Part shown: piece by piece, positions 32,271 to 45,333 of the stretch
How the letters are laid out: the number at the start of each line of letters is the position of its first letter
How positions within the stretch are numbered: the first letter of the stretch is position 1
Assembly: GCF_918797505.1 (NCBI RefSeq)
Contig: NC_092793.1
Location: 78,427,912 to 78,491,911 of the forward strand
Length of the DNA stretch: 64,000 nucleotides
Reading direction: 5' to 3'
Source: Bemisia tabaci
Taxonomy: Eukaryota; Arthropoda; Insecta; Hemiptera; Aleyrodidae
Notes under the pieces: model-generated
What the model was told of the DNA's origin: nothing
Databases searched by the model: none
Seen by the model: only the letters and a program-made list of their open reading frames with translations
Position numbers and translations under genes: made by a program

Positions 32271-32533
32271 TTATTCTGCCCTACTAAGGAAGAACGCCGT
32301 ATGAACCTTCAGGCGTTGCTAAATTGCCTCTGATAAAACACACATTTCCTGGTATACTTAAGAATATTTTTCTTCCAATTTTTCAGATAATTATGCTCGC
32401 TATTCTACCGAAAAGTCCTAAAAATTACAAAAGAAAATATGCATATATATCTTTCCTAAAAAATGGAAATTTTATCGAAGGAAATTTGGCAACTCTAGGA
32501 TATTCGTACGGCGTTTTTTCTTAGCACGGCATT
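32271..32533. mobile_element. Foldback MITE, family A, copy 5
   Basis: TTATTCTGCCCTACTAAGGA then AGAACGCCGTATGAAC; right end TATTCGTACGGCGTTTTTTC then TTAGCACGGCATTAG. Starts about 20 bp after the composite family G element. Confidence 0.85.
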
Positions 32534-33710
32534 AGCACGGCCGTAGAGGCTAAATATTTCGACATGTCCATACTCTTACCATTTATGGGTACTCTAGTCT
32601 GTACTCTATGCTCTAGTCCAAGCTTCCTTCTGCTGGAGCGTTCAAATATTAGGCAGGGGCGTAGGAAATTCCTGATCAAGAGCCTCGGTGGTCGCGTAAA
32701 AATGTTGTCCGAAACGTATTAAATCAGACCACTTATCGCGGTCAAAAAGGAGTCAGAAGCTACGGTAAGCGCGCATGATGAATACTTCAACTGAATTTTC
32801 CGAGCGATTGCAATGGATCCTTTGTTTTCGAGTGACTGTTGATCGCCAATTTCACGCGGTCTTTCATTGATGCTCATCTAACACGACTCTGAAAAGTAAC
32901 GATGAGCGTTCAAATAATGCGAAAGCCACTCAAATAAATGTGTAAGCCAATCACCAACTCTTTGTGACAACAAACATGTCTGAGTAATGCGGTCGTTTCA
33001 GATAAATCTTTGATGAAGAGACTCGACGCATAAAAAACGCCTTCAATGTGAAAAGATACTTCCTAGGGTGGCCGCGGAGGTCGAATAGTTGTATCATTTA
33101 AAAAACCAATCAACAGCGTAGCAGCGTTGATTGGTGAGTAAATCGGTTGCTTCAGATAACTCTTTCTACATTACTTTATTTTTTACGGAAATACTTTTTC
33201 CCTTACATTTTTGACGAACACTATACAAATTTTGGATATTCTTTTCCAAACAATTTATTCACAGAATAATTTCAGAATGAAACGTATTTAATCCTTTGCT
33301 ACACTTAAAAAATAACCCGATGAAGACCGAAAACAAATAAAACTCACCGGAATTCGATAAGCAATCAGTTACTTGGTTCGATTGATAAAGAAACTCGCAC
33401 AGTCATAAATATTAATCGAAGCTCTCGACAACCAAAAAACTCAAAGGAAGGCGAAATAAACCCTTGCCAACAAACATAAATCACACTTTTCAGCTCATAT
33501 CAGGTATGAATTATTCCTCTTCCGATTATTAATCGATGAGCAAAATTCGATCAATTGAGGCCCTCGGTCGTCAAAACTGAGCGGGGGGCTGATTGCGATT
33601 AATCGATTAGTCAAATAATCGAACATCCCTTGTTCAAGCGGGTGCAGGGATTGGCGTTGGCATGACGAGCGCGGTGCTTTGGCGCGGTTGAGGTGCTCAT
33701 TCCGCGGCGA
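32534..33710. other. Non-coding stretch, nothing firm
   Basis: No gene recognised. ATTAATCGATTAGTC and similar ATCGAT words occur around 33400-33610 and recall family F but do not form a clear element. Confidence 0.4.
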
Positions 33711-33949
33711 GCCGTCGCACAGTTAAGTGAGTCGGTGGAAGAAGTTGGACAACATTTGGAAAATTTAAAAGCTATAACTCCGTTCGTAGAAAGGGGAAAG
33801 TTTTGGAAAGTGGCTTTATTGGTTTTTTCCTGTAATTTTCTCCACTGATGCAACCTTTAATTTAAAATATAACAAAATTAACAAAAAAAATCATCGATTT
33901 CGTAAAATATTCAGGTTGGATCTCTGTAGTTCTACTGTGCGCCGTCGCC
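33711..33949. mobile_element. Foldback MITE, family J, uninterrupted copy
   Basis: Ends CCGTCGCACAGTTAAGTGAG and TTCTACTGTGCGCCGTCGC are inverted. Interior has TTGGACAACATTTGGAAAAT, AAAAGCTATAACTCCGTTCG and GGCTTTATTGGTTTTTTCC, and supplies the empty site for the family A insertion at 26 kb. Confidence 0.75.
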
Positions 33950-35580
33950 TAGACCTCGGAGCCTGGCTCTTGAGTTGTGCGCTGAAGTCACTTTCCACCT
34001 CTGTTGACCGAACTTCATGCTTTGATCCGATGAAACAATTCCGGCCGAATAACGCCGCTCCGTGCTCTACGGCGACCCACGTGTTGGTAACGGCACTTAC
34101 AGGGAGGCGGCTCCAATCGAAATTCCACGCTTGAGACTTGCGGTCCAGCACTCAAAGCCAAAGGCGTCACACGTTGGTTTTCACTCCCCGGTAGTTCCAA
34201 TTGCATAACTGCCCATATGAAGGAGCACTCGATTTCACGCCCAGTTCATCTCCCGTGATAGCGAGGAGAGTCGTGACTCTCAAATATTCGAAGTTGAGTT
34301 TCCTTTAAAATTCGTCTCATCTCTTTTAGATGAAATCACCAAAGTGCTAGAACAGCACAATTCGTCTTATTTGTATGAAAACAAGACGTGCGATTCTTTC
34401 AGACAAAATAGCCATAAGGAGCTTTATTCCGCACCAGGGAGCCAATGAGAGCAATATTTACAAGGAAAATGACGCCCTTTTCTGTCAATTCCTGACCTGA
34501 AAATTTGTTTGTTGTCTGTCCAAAACGTAAACGCAAGAGCATGCAGGAGATAGCACAAATGCTTGCCTAACACTAGCCTAACTGAAAATGAAAAATAACC
34601 TTTTCTTGTAGTTGAAATAAAATTCGTGGATTCTCGCGCGCCCTCTCAGCTTTCTCGACTGTGCGTATTTAAGTCGGAGCTCTAAACACACAACTTCGGA
34701 CTTGTTCTAATCCTGGTAATATCGTAAACAAAAACCCGGGGAAATTCCTGTGGACTAAGTGCGCATTTTCAACTTTTCAAAAATGCAATAATTAAAAATT
34801 ACTGAACAGCTCATTTTGATGACCCGGGCGAGAACATAAATTAATAGAGAAAAAAGCTGGAGGCATTCAGCGGAGAGATAATTCCTCGAGAATAACATGG
34901 CCCTCGGTTGTCAAGGTATTCTCCGTTCCTCTTGTTTACACTGAGATACTACTGGGGGTGGCTACACTTTAAAACGGATTAAAGAGGGGGAACACGGGGT
35001 AGACGGCCGACTAGACGGGAAAGAGGTAAAAACAATTAGTGTGGTTGAGGCGACTCGCTGCTTGAAGATGGAGGCTATGAAAAACACTTGCATCGCGCCG
35101 GGGAGGGGAGGCAATTTTGTGTTGCCAACTTATGCCACGAATGAAAGGGAAGTTCTCCGCAAGAATGCTCATTACACGCTCCAACAAAACGTTTGAAGTT
35201 GTTCGAGTTGTTTGATTATTTTAACAACTACAACCAGTTAGGGATTTCAAGTCCACCCTTGATTATAAAACTCGATCAAAGTGAAGGTGAACCGAGGTGT
35301 TTTCGAGAATTATCAATTTAATTACTCGTTTATTTCATTTTATAAACCTTTTGTACTTTATAGTTGGGTTAAAATTGATCGTACTTTGAGTACCAAAATC
35401 CAAATTCTACTTTTTTCTGGTCTTTTTATAAACTTTGTTCCTCGTCAATACAAAATCCTGCAGTTTAGATTAAGTCATACCGTGCGGAGAGAGTTATTTC
35501 GAATGCGATTCTAGTGAACTGCAAATCTCAAGGGCAGTAACGTGGACTCAGACCCTTTCTCCAGTTGCGTGCCGTACTTT
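33950..35580. other. Non-coding stretch, nothing firm
   Basis: Overlapping frames of 63-86 codons at 33891-34206 lie partly within the J terminus and have no motif. No repeat or RNA gene recognised in the rest. Confidence 0.4.
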
Positions 35581-35718
35581 GCGATGAGTCGATTGTTGTG
35601 CCACTTTAATACCTACGTGAAAGAATCGATTATTAGGATGCTCATAACGAGTACCTTGATAATCGATTCCATGTCATAGTTTCAAATGGGTAAATATCAA
35701 TATTCGATGATTCACGCC
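35581..35718 (-). mobile_element. Foldback element, family F, copy 1
   Basis: Read on the minus strand, GGCGTGAATCATCGAATATT, ACCCATTTGAAACTATGAC, GAATCGATTATCAAGGTACTC and AGGTATTAAAGTGGC follow in the same order as in 48733-48868. Internal ATCGATT words pair with one another. Confidence 0.65.
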
Positions 35719-36422
35719 TCATAATCGCCCCTTTACCCTAGAGAATGAAGTATTTTATGAACGGCTTCCAATGGAATAGGAGAGAATGGAGGGAACGAGC
35801 ACAAGAATGAATTGATCAAATATACTGAGAAAGTTGTAAACTACACGGTAATCTTTCTTGCGGTTTATGATTTTAGAACCCGTGTTATAGGCTGGAGACA
35901 CCTGACAAAAACTAGTCAGAATTAATGGCGGAAATGATTCGCTGGTGTATAAGGTCAATCGTCGCAATGGACGAATGGAATTCTCGGAAATTTTTTTTTA
36001 ATCTCGGCAATTGAATGCAAAGTAGGATTCAATAATGCATCTGGTCTCTAAAGAGATTTATGATGATGGGGGAGTGACAATGATGAAGCTCTAGAATAGA
36101 CACTGAAGCCAATTTGGCAACACGGATATGGTGCTTAAACGCAAGGCGCAAGGAGAGGCCAGTGGGGAGGGGAGAAAGAGGCGGTAAATAAACAAGTCAA
36201 CGGAGCGAGGCCCTGTTACCAGCGAGAAATTAGAATTATGAAAAGATTAGGTAAATACATGAAAAAAGAGAGAAGGATGGCTGCGGAAACTACGGGAGGT
36301 TGTGTGTCATCGGGACAGCGAATAAAATTTACGGAAAAGTATTGAAAATAATGATCAGAGAAGAGAGGACTCATTGAACAATTTTAGAACAAACAGTGAA
36401 AGCACTTCGTAAAATAATTTAA
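35719..36422. other. Non-coding stretch, nothing recognised
   Basis: No gene, RNA or clear repeat. Confidence 0.45.
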
Positions 36423-36525
36423 ATTGACTCTTGCAAAACTCACCACTTTCACTTTTATATTGTACTGAGTATTTTAATAAGAGTAAAATATAAAAGTAAA
36501 AGTGGCGAGTTTTGCAAAAGTCAAT
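36423..36525. repeat. Inverted repeat with 39-bp arms
   Basis: ATTGACTCTTGCAAAACTCA then CCACTTTCACTTTTATATT; right arm AATATAAAAGTAAAAGTGGC then GAGTTTTGCAAAAGTCAAT. Spacer about 25 bp. A short foldback element or hairpin locus. Confidence 0.8.
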
Positions 36526-36761
36526 TTTAACGATTTTAAGAGAGGACTCTTCATGAAGCGCTTTAGGAGGCAGGATTCAGAGCCGGTAGATCAACTTTTG
36601 AACTCATCAAATTTTGAAGTTATCAACTTTATTATATTCAAAGAAATCTTAATCAAGGACTCGTAGTGAGAACTTTGTGAACGTGTGAGACTTTGCGACG
36701 CAAACCGATACATCGATTTTTAAACCAATTCAGAGGAGCGGTTGACAGAGCCTGAGACACA

Positions 36762-36895
36762 AAATTGGACGTATTTCTACCAAACGGAACTATGTGCATT
36801 AAGACATGAGCCCTGAAACCCATAAGGATACATGTATTATAGGGCTCACGTCATAATGCACATAGTTCAGTTTGGTAGAAATACGTCCAATTTTT
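36762..36895. mobile_element. Foldback MITE, family E, intact copy
   Basis: AAATTGGACGTATTTCTACC then AAACGGAACTATGTGCATTA; right CATAATGCACATAGTTCAG then GGTAGAAATACGTCCAATTT. ACATGAGCCCT and AGGGCTCACGT pair in the centre. About 134 bp. Confidence 0.88.
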
Positions 36896-39121
36896 AGAGG
36901 AAAGTCCGGCGAGCGTTACTTGGGGTGGGTAGTGGTGAACAGTAAATTTATCATTCCATAATTTACGGACAGTCTCAAAGCGCCTCTCAAAACGTAATGC
37001 TCCTCTGCGGAGAAGGGCTCGAGTAATTCAGTTGCTGGCGCTGATTCATCTCGATCGATATATCGAACGACCCTGATCGATAAATAAGGGCTTTGCGCAT
37101 GAGAACTAATCGATGAAGTTTCAATAATCAATGCGTTGATCAGGGCTCGGTCTGGGCCATCATTTTCGGGCTGGTGTCACTTGACGGCGTTTAACAACGT
37201 CGGCCGTGGAGGCTAATCATCACCCTGAGATGAGCTCACTCATTAATTTTCCGGCAAGATTTGCCTCCTGGCTCGGATACCTTTGATTTATCTACCGATT
37301 TGATTAACTTGGACCCCGCCTTTGGGGCTCGAGAGTATTTTGCCTTATCAAACACTGACGCCAGGTTAAATAAAAAAGACGACGCCTCGTCTTTCGGTGG
37401 TTATTCAGAATCAGCATGACTGCACCAAACGAAACTTTAGTTCCTCGTATGTTACTTTTCCATTAATAATCAATAAACATTCTGACCTGAAATTTTGAAA
37501 GTGTATTCTTTACAATCCATAGGAAATTCTCACAATGTTTCAAAGAAAAATTTTGGCGGATGCATTAAACATTAAATAGAATTTTTAAGAAGTACAAAGT
37601 ATTAATTTAGCACGATTAAAAAATACAAATGATTTTTAAAGTTTTTTTTTTTTTGTTTTTTTGGGCGATTATTAGTTTTGCTGTGCGCTGCCGTACACAT
37701 TTCATCACTTTTATAGGCATGACAAAAATTCAATTTATTCCTTCCTTGTCTTTTTGTACATTTCTGTTATTACGTAGCGTTAAGGAACTTTTAAATAAAT
37801 GTTTTAATCAACCAACCAACTATTCAATATCTGCCAATTTTCCGTCACATAAGGAAGTATATCCGTTTTTTCTGCGACTTAAAGAGTATAGAACTTGTGC
37901 AAGTTACCCAATGTTTCTTTATACTTCGAGAACACGACTCCTTCCTATTTCATCATTACCTAAATTTTGAAAACATCCAAAAAGTATTCAGGTTTTACAC
38001 GATGCAAGAGCATGCTATCAAATCATAAAATGTTATAGGTCCTTCAAAAAAGCAAATTGAGCAAAAAATACTCCTCAATACTTTAACTGAGCCACACACA
38101 ATGTACAACGCTGCGTTTGAGCTAAATCTTTCTTTAATTCAGTTCATCAGGAGGTTATTCTAGTATTCAACGATGATTAATACTCCAATTTGAATCCACC
38201 GCCGTAGGATGAACTTTTAAATCCACGATGACAGGGTGGGACCCAAAAAAAACCGAAGCCCATATTTATTATCTAAAACAGCTCCGAGGTAAGCTAAAAA
38301 AAGTGACACCATTGCAACATTTCCATTATACCACCATTTCCATTTTACGTAATTAATAAGCAGAATGGGTCAGCGGCACAAGTCGAAGAATCGCATTTTG
38401 ATGATTTAAACGTATCGATCATAAACAAATACTAAGATTTGCCCAGACGCCTTCTTTTTGTGTCCAACATCGATTGAGATATCATCTTTTGAAAAACACT
38501 GTGTATGAATGACGCTATCCACTGCAATAGCACATACCATGTTTTCTCTCATTTTCAGTGTACTTTTCGAGGGAAATACACTATTGTGTTATATGCATGC
38601 CTAATGGCTTATATGTGAGGCGTTCTTCAGCGATTGGTTGCAAGGGACTGAAGTAGTATAAGTATGGACTACCTAACCGCAATACACGAGAGGCCCGATA
38701 GTTAGTCCATCATTTCCTCCCTTAATCTAAACAAATTAACCTCTCGTTTCAACCTATAGGATCCCTCCATTTCCCCTTTGTCATCTTCGTCCATAGTTTT
38801 TCCTGTCAATCTCAAGGATCATCCAGCAGACAGCGGTAGCCGAGAGTAAAAAGCGACACTGGAAAACTTTGACGACAGTCGCTCATTTGATTGCCCAACT
38901 TTTTCGAGTCGAACTTTTTACTCTCCGCTTACCGATGCACAAATATAATTTTAACTTTCCGCGCGAAAAAACTTGGCGAGCGCCCAAACGAAAGGGAACA
39001 ATGACGGAAATTTCCAACAGTGTCTGACCGCGCGCGCGGTTCGCGAGATTCAATCCTCAACCCTGGGACTTTCATTCATGGACAAGAAAAAGGAAAATAA
39101 AAGGAGCCGAGAAACCGACCT
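36896..39121. other. Non-coding stretch
   Basis: No gene recognised. ATCGATATATCGA-type words at 37052-37100 recall family F. The 113-codon plus-strand frame at 37629-37970 begins in a T run and shows no motif. Confidence 0.4.
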
Positions 39122-39775
39122 GCGCACAGGGGATCGAGTCAATAGGAGAGGTCGGACATGAAATTTTTTGCTAAGACTGCGAATTTTATTGCTTATTTCG
39201 TCACAAATTAAATTTTAGAGAGTGTTTCCGAAACTTAATTGTATGAAAAAACCAATGGAACAACACTCTTAAACTCCTTTGTTTCATATTTTCGAATATA
39301 TTAGCTTTCAAAGTTTCCACCGATTGTCCGACTTCTCCACTGAAAAAAAATTCTCGGCGTTTTTACCAAGGTTCGTTGGTACCTTTTACAATTTCACTTT
39401 TTTACCAATTATTGGTAATTTTACAAAGACAGACTAGTAAGCTTACCTAAAAACCGGTATTTTTACTGTTTTTTCAGGTAAGAATACCACTTTTATTGGT
39501 AATCTTTTCCCGGTAACTTTGCCATTTTATCTCGGTAATTCTACCACAGTCGATAAAAAATATTGGCGTTTTTACCAAGGTCCAGTAAAATTACCAAAAA
39601 AGCAGTTCAATAATTTTACCGAGATTACTCGGTAAAATTCCATAAATGATAATTTTACCAAGAAAAAACTGGGATCAAATAGAACCCGGAATTCTTGGTA
39701 ATTTTACCCTTTTCCTAGTAAATACACCGAGATTGTTTTTCAGTGTCCTAATGATTCGGTCCATTGTGCCGCGGG
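39122..39775. mobile_element. Foldback MITE, family J, interrupted by a CACTG element
   Basis: GCGCACAGGGGATCGAGTCA then GAGAGGTCGGAC at the left; CCGATTGTCCGACTTCTCC before the insert and TAATGATTCGGTCCATTGTGCC after it. Removing 408 bp leaves about 246 bp, the usual J length. Confidence 0.75.
39338..39745. mobile_element. Foldback element with CACTG ends, TTTTACC-rich
   Basis: CACTGAAAAAAAATTCTCGG then CGTTTTTACCAAGG; right end ACACCGAGATTGTTTTTCAGTG preceded by CTTGGTAATTTTACCC. Interior is filled with GGTAATTTTACC-type words. Flanking TCC on both sides may be the target duplication. No coding capacity. Confidence 0.8.
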
Positions 39776-42700
39776 CTTTTGAAAAGAGGCCATTTTTTCC
39801 ACTCCGTTTGCACGCCGCGCCGCTCCTTTAAGTAAAAAATGATGTTTTTATTTCACTTTTAGACAATGGAGTAATGCGAATAAATACCACTCCACGTGTA
39901 CAGGGTTTTTGCCGGCAGAGATGATGAGCCAAAAGGTAAAGAAGCGGCGCGCGGCGCTGAGGGGAAGGGTAGGAATTAATGCCGGACCTTAAGACTTAAC
40001 ATTCTATGCGAGTCTGTAAAGCCACAGCAAGTTTTTCACCTGGAAATTATTTGCTGCGAACCATGAGTGGTCCAGCGTTTTTCAGCTTCAATTCTAATTT
40101 ACTCAATTATTCATTTGGTCCTCCAATTTGCCCCGTTATTCGTCTAATTTTTTATTCGGTACAACGTTGCCAAATAGTGAACTAAGCGCAGGCTTTATCG
40201 GTTTACTTTTTTCGATACAAATGAAAATGTTTTCAAAAACCGATTATACTTAAATGACTTACTCTATTCTTTACGCACGATGGCCATTTCGGGCCCATCC
40301 TCAGATGAAACGAAGCTTTAAGTACAAAATCGGGTAATCGATTTTTGAAAAAAATTTAATTTGTATTGAAAAAAGTGTTCATAGTGCCGATAGAGTGTTA
40401 GAAAATTTGTGCAGTATGCTACAACATAGTTTATCGGTTTAATTTGTGCGCTAATGATGTTTACGATAATTCTCGTTCCCCGGATAAAGAAACGTAAATC
40501 CATTCCATGGTTGCAAAACTGACTCAAACAATTGTATTCTTATACACGAATGTATCAATACAATTTTTGTCAAAAATGTGTCTGATTTTTGCGAAAGATC
40601 AGAAGGAGAATTAGTCATATCTTTCGTCAGAAACGCCTGACATTCTCCAGGTGAAATTACAATAAGTAAGGTAAAATTTGGTAACATTGAAATTGAGTTA
40701 CGATTTTTCGTGAGGGAGACGCAGGATTGTGTGCAAACATGAGGCAAAAAAAATCAAAATAAAGAAATAAAATAATTGAAAATAAAAAAAATAATAAAAG
40801 AGGGGAAAAAAGAAAATGCACCATTTTGATATTCTTCAAAAGTCTACATTACTCGATCCGACAAGAATCTGGCAACAAAGCGGAGAAAATTGGCCACACT
40901 TAAATTCCACCGATAGTAATTATCTATTATCCTAGAGCCGGGTTCAAGCCGGAGCTTAAATTGAGCGAAAAAAGGCTCGTGCAAATCCCCGAATCATAAT
41001 CCTCCTAGCGTCTCCCATCATTTCGTTAAGTTTCGCTCAACGGTCCTCGTATTCCTCCGCCAAGGCCTTCTTCCCTCCTCCCTTCCCACCCCGAAAATCT
41101 CCTTCGTTTCCTTTTGGTTCGTTACGCATCTTGAAAAAGGCTTGTAAGTCTCTTATCTACCGCACGAAGATCATTGGAAAACTGTCGTTGAAAAATCGGC
41201 TTCAAATCACCTTCGCGCAAGGGATTAGGAAAGGAGGTAGGCGCCAATATCTTGAACCGAGCGAAATTGGGAAGGCAGTAAGGCGGTTGATGAAAAAGTA
41301 ATACGGCACTACTATACTGCGCGTACGTCGAACGAAACTAATGATCCGGGTTAATAAAATAGGCGTATTTAAATCAAAAGGATTTCAATTATTCCAAAAC
41401 TAGTGATCAAGGTTACTCGGTTGAATTTTTATCAAGAGAGAATATCTTTATGGTGACCTGAGCCATAGTTTTCATAGGAATACATGCATTACATAGCCCA
41501 TTTTACAATTAAGATGGATTCTTTTTCATTCGTATAAATGCATCCATTTTTCAGTTGCTTTGAAAGTTAATGAAAGTTTTTTTAAAAAAAGGAAATGATG
41601 CATGTTCTTGACAAAACTATACCTTGATTTTGTGAATATTTTGGACATGAGCATTGATCAAACTGAGATTTAAATTAAAAAATGTTCAATCATATTGAGC
41701 CGTATCAATTTAAACTATCAAAATAAAGGGAATCTCGCATTTCATGAAAAATGTATACCATTTTTGAGATAAACAATAATTATTCAAGCCCTAAGAATCT
41801 TTTGAGGCCTCTGCAATGATCGAAGAGTATGCGGTAAGTTCTTAGCTAAACATTAAAAAATAAATTATTAACCTTTTCTATAAGTACTTGAAATATACTT
41901 CATTTGAATATTGGCCGTCTGAAATACATTATCTTTTTCTGTGCTTCCTGTTACGGGCCCTGCGAGCCTGTATGCATTCACAAACAACGCGAGGTTTAAA
42001 TTACTCGTTCAACTTTTTCCTGAAAGCAAATTTAAACGAAATGGACGGACTTAATCGAATGGATAAATGCCATTCATATTACTCCAGGTTCGTGGAAACA
42101 AATTAGGACCGCCCGACAAAGCTTCCGATGAAACGTTCATCAAAAATGATGGAGCTTTCGGTTTCAAATTTACAATCGACGTCATTTTGTTTCATTTTAG
42201 AGAATGGTCATGAATAAAAAACATGAATAACAAACATAAATAATTGAAGTCAATATCACAACCATGCGGGCAACTATTTAGAGGCCATGTGTTTCATACA
42301 CGTAATGCAGTACGCTATATTATAAAAAATGTATGTTCTTTTAGAAGATTTAATATTTCAAAATGATGACACGGGTCTGCAGCCAAAATGGGGCACGAAC
42401 CTTAGATAATGTCTCTCGTCAGATTTTCAGCGGATGATTTTTTCGGATTCAGCGCTAAAATCCAGTGAGAGACTGTCTGCCTCATGAGAATAAAAATAAG
42501 ACGACGAGGGAGAAGATGAAGAAGAAGATGCAGAAAAAGGTAGAGAAGAGGGAAAAAATCTATACCTGTGCTATTATGAAAAGCACAAGTACTTTGTACC
42601 CGCTTCAGTTCGCAGAACTGTGATCGAACCACGTTTTTGCACATTATAAAAGCACATAATTGCTATCATTATTGTTTGTTTGGCAATCGATACCGGAACA

Positions 42701-42947
42701 GTCGTCTCTGAAATTTGCTTTTAAAAAAAGCAAATGGGTAGTTTTCTGCTGAGCTAGGTCCAGTTGACAATTGAAAATTGGACTTAATGATACGACATGG
42801 AACTGTGTAAAAAGTAATAAAATCAAGAGGAACTATGTAGCACGAATATTGTATGCAAATTGTTCATCTTTACATCATTCTTTTTCACACAGTTCCTTGT
42901 AGCATCAATGCGTCCAATTAGCAAAACAATCCGCTGGAATAACAATG
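39776..42947. other. Non-coding stretch, nothing firm
   Basis: Over 3 kb of mainly unique A+T-rich DNA. A GTAAGT at 41833 follows a short open segment (ATGATCGAAGAGTATGCG), but no acceptor or partner exon was found. A segment at about 42825-42915 has GGAACTATGTA and GCGTCCAATTA and may be a decayed family E copy. Confidence 0.4.
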
Positions 42948-43310
42948 AAATGAACGTATTTCTATCAAACGAAACTATGCTTATCAAGACATGAGCTTTG
43001 AGACTCATAAGAATACATGCTTACACTGGAAAAAAAACACATTGGATCTAGAGTCCAGACTCTTAGAAACATCGACAAGAAAAAGTACTCTTGATTCAAT
43101 CAGGATCTAGCTTAAGTCAAGAACCATTAAGCCTCTTAATTTAAGCGGATTTCGTTTTGATTCAAGCAAAAATCCGATTGAATCAAGAGTATTTTTTCTT
43201 GTCGATGTTTTCAAGAGTCTGGACTCTAGATACAATATGTTTTTTTTTCCAGTGTAACAGGGCTCACGTCAAAATGCACATAATTCCGTTTGACAGAAAT
43301 ACGTCCAAAT
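42948..43310. mobile_element. Family E element interrupted by family D
   Basis: GAAATGAACGTATTTCTATC then ACTATGCTTATCAAGACATG on the left; CAGGGCTCACGTCAAAATGC then CAGAAATACGTCCAAAT on the right. The two halves match the left and right halves of 36762-36895, with the D element between them. Confidence 0.8.
43024..43254. mobile_element. Foldback MITE, family D, copy 2
   Basis: CACTGGAAAAAAAACACATT to ATATGTTTTTTTTTCCAGTG, with ATTGGATCTAGAGTCCAGAC answered by GTCTGGACTCTAGATAC. TTA before and TAA after the ends fit a short A/T target duplication. Confidence 0.85.
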
Positions 43311-44950
43311 ATGGAACCTGTTTTGTATCCTTAAGCCACAAGTCAGCGCACATTAGAGGTCTCTGAATTGTAGCTTTCCGTTTGTAAACCGAGAAAGGTT
43401 AACAAATTAATTTTCAGGTCATTCATTGGCATTCCATCGGGGATTAGACGGCGGACTCGGACCCGAACTTAGTTGATGTGAAGTTATTAAAAGGTGCTTA
43501 GGGCGGAAGATAAACTGGAGCAGAGCACACATTAGATTTGGAGACCATTATCCGGTTAACAGCCGCCGCTAATAGGAAGCGGTTGTGCGAGGCTGGTGAT
43601 ATTTGACTCTCGATTAATTTCTACAAGGAATTCCGCAGAGCCTAGAGGGTGGCTAAGCTTGTCTCCCCGATCCACCAAGACTTCAGCCTCACTTTGATGT
43701 GTCGCACTCTCCCAACTTTGTTGTCAAGCTCCCTCCAAAAGCGAATTTTATTCAGAGGTTCGGTGCTACTTTTGTGTCCGAACCTCCGAGCTGCCATTTT
43801 ATTTAAGTTCGGAACCTCCGATTCGATGACTAGTGAATCGCAATGGTGGTGCGTGATTTTGGTACCACCTCGCGAGGTGGTTCTAAAAAAGGTTCGACCT
43901 ATCGAAAACCAACGGATCTGATGGGTCGAATTTGTTAACAACGGTGTCCACTGGTGTTGGTGATTGATGAGACAAACCGGGGTAGAACGTCCAAAAGAGG
44001 CTCGGAACTTGGAATAAAATTCGCTTCAAATTTGACTTTGACGAGATTATACAGAATCCTAGTGGTTAACCCGTGCTTCGCACATGACACTACATTACGT
44101 GATTAAATACGAACATTCCAATCTATTAATTTTTTAACGGGTCAGTTGCGTTAATCACAGAATGGCGTTTCGTAATTACAGAATAAAATGCCCGGGTATT
44201 TAAATAAAATCCCGGATGAGTACCCGCAGGGTATTCAAATGTAGGTGCCTAACATGTATTTACTCGATTTATATCACTGTGTTTTCCTGTATTTCCTTTA
44301 GCTTTTAAGATTTACGAATCACGCACATAAAATTGTGCAAAATTCCAGGGCTTTCCTGATTTCCGATCGCTGAGAACACTGTTTAATAGACCTTATGACC
44401 CGATCTTGATATCAGGTTCTTCGAGGAAAATCGGTTGTTCAAGAAACGCCATTAAAACGAACATGAAACTCAGAAAAGTTGCCACTGTGTTTTGATCGGG
44501 AACCCGGGGAAGCAATACCCGAACAGGGAGCATAGCGCAAGGTGGCGTGGGGGGCTTGGATTGATAACTGCGGCTGTATGTTCACGACTGTTTTGGATTA
44601 TTTAAATAAAATATACTATGTTTTATCGTGGAATTATACGGTTTATATTGGACCTAACGGTGCGGTGCTGCGCAAATATGTTCTCGTCCGATCTGAGCTC
44701 CCGGTGGATAGTTTCTAAACAGCTGTTACGAACTAAGAACTGCTACGAATCGATTGTTGAATCGTTATCGAATGACCTTGATCGATATATGGCATTGTGA
44801 AGATAGGAATTTATCGAGCAAACTCATTCGATAACGATTCGATACAATTCGATAATTTCGATAACAATCGAGGCGCTGCTTGCACGGGGATAATGCAAAT
44901 CGTTCACGAGTCCCCCCCCCCCCCACTCTATCCCTACTTACTTGAAGCTA
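43311..44950. other. Mostly non-coding, with Helitron-like end and ATCGAT-rich patch
   Basis: No gene recognised. AGCGAATTTTATTC at about 43740 and GAATAAAATTCGCT at about 44016 are inverted, hinting at another decayed foldback. TCGATAA words cluster at 44755-44872 and a C run lies at about 44914. Confidence 0.4.
44059..44082 (-). mobile_element. Possible Helitron 3' terminus
   Basis: On the minus strand GTGCGAAGCACGGGTTAACC then ACTAG: a short hairpin (GTGC/GCAC) followed after about a dozen bases by terminal CTAG, the layout of a Helitron 3' end. The body would extend rightwards on the plus strand. Its 5' TC end and any Rep/helicase frame were not found. Confidence 0.4.
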
Positions 44951-45212
44951 ATGCTGCCGTGCTACTGACAAACGCCGTATGAGCTTTCAGGCGTTGCCAA
45001 ATTTCCTCCGATAAGATGCAAATTTTCAAGGAATCTGTTGGATGTTTTCCGTCTATTTTTTTTTTTGACAATTTTGTACAAAATTTAATCTAAAATATCT
45101 GAAAATTTCAAAGAAAAATATGCATGACTTCCCTCGAAGTTACCTTTTTAATCAGGGGAAATTTGGCAAATTTTGAATGTTCATACGGCGTTCTTCCTTA
45201 GGCCGGCAGAAT
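44951..45212. mobile_element. Foldback MITE, family A, copy 6
   Basis: ATGCTGCCGTGCTACTGACA then AACGCCGTATGAGC; right TTCATACGGCGTTCTTCCTT then AGGCCGGCAGAAT. The interior is more diverged than in copies 2-4. Confidence 0.85.
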
Positions 45213-45333
45213 TGTTCTCAAACGCACTTCGTGTTTTCTGCAGAGGTTGAATATAAAAACTCACAAATAAGCCCTTCAAATCGAAGCCTGGTTAAAATTC
45301 ATGTTGAGATAGACACGAGGCAGAGGAAGAATT

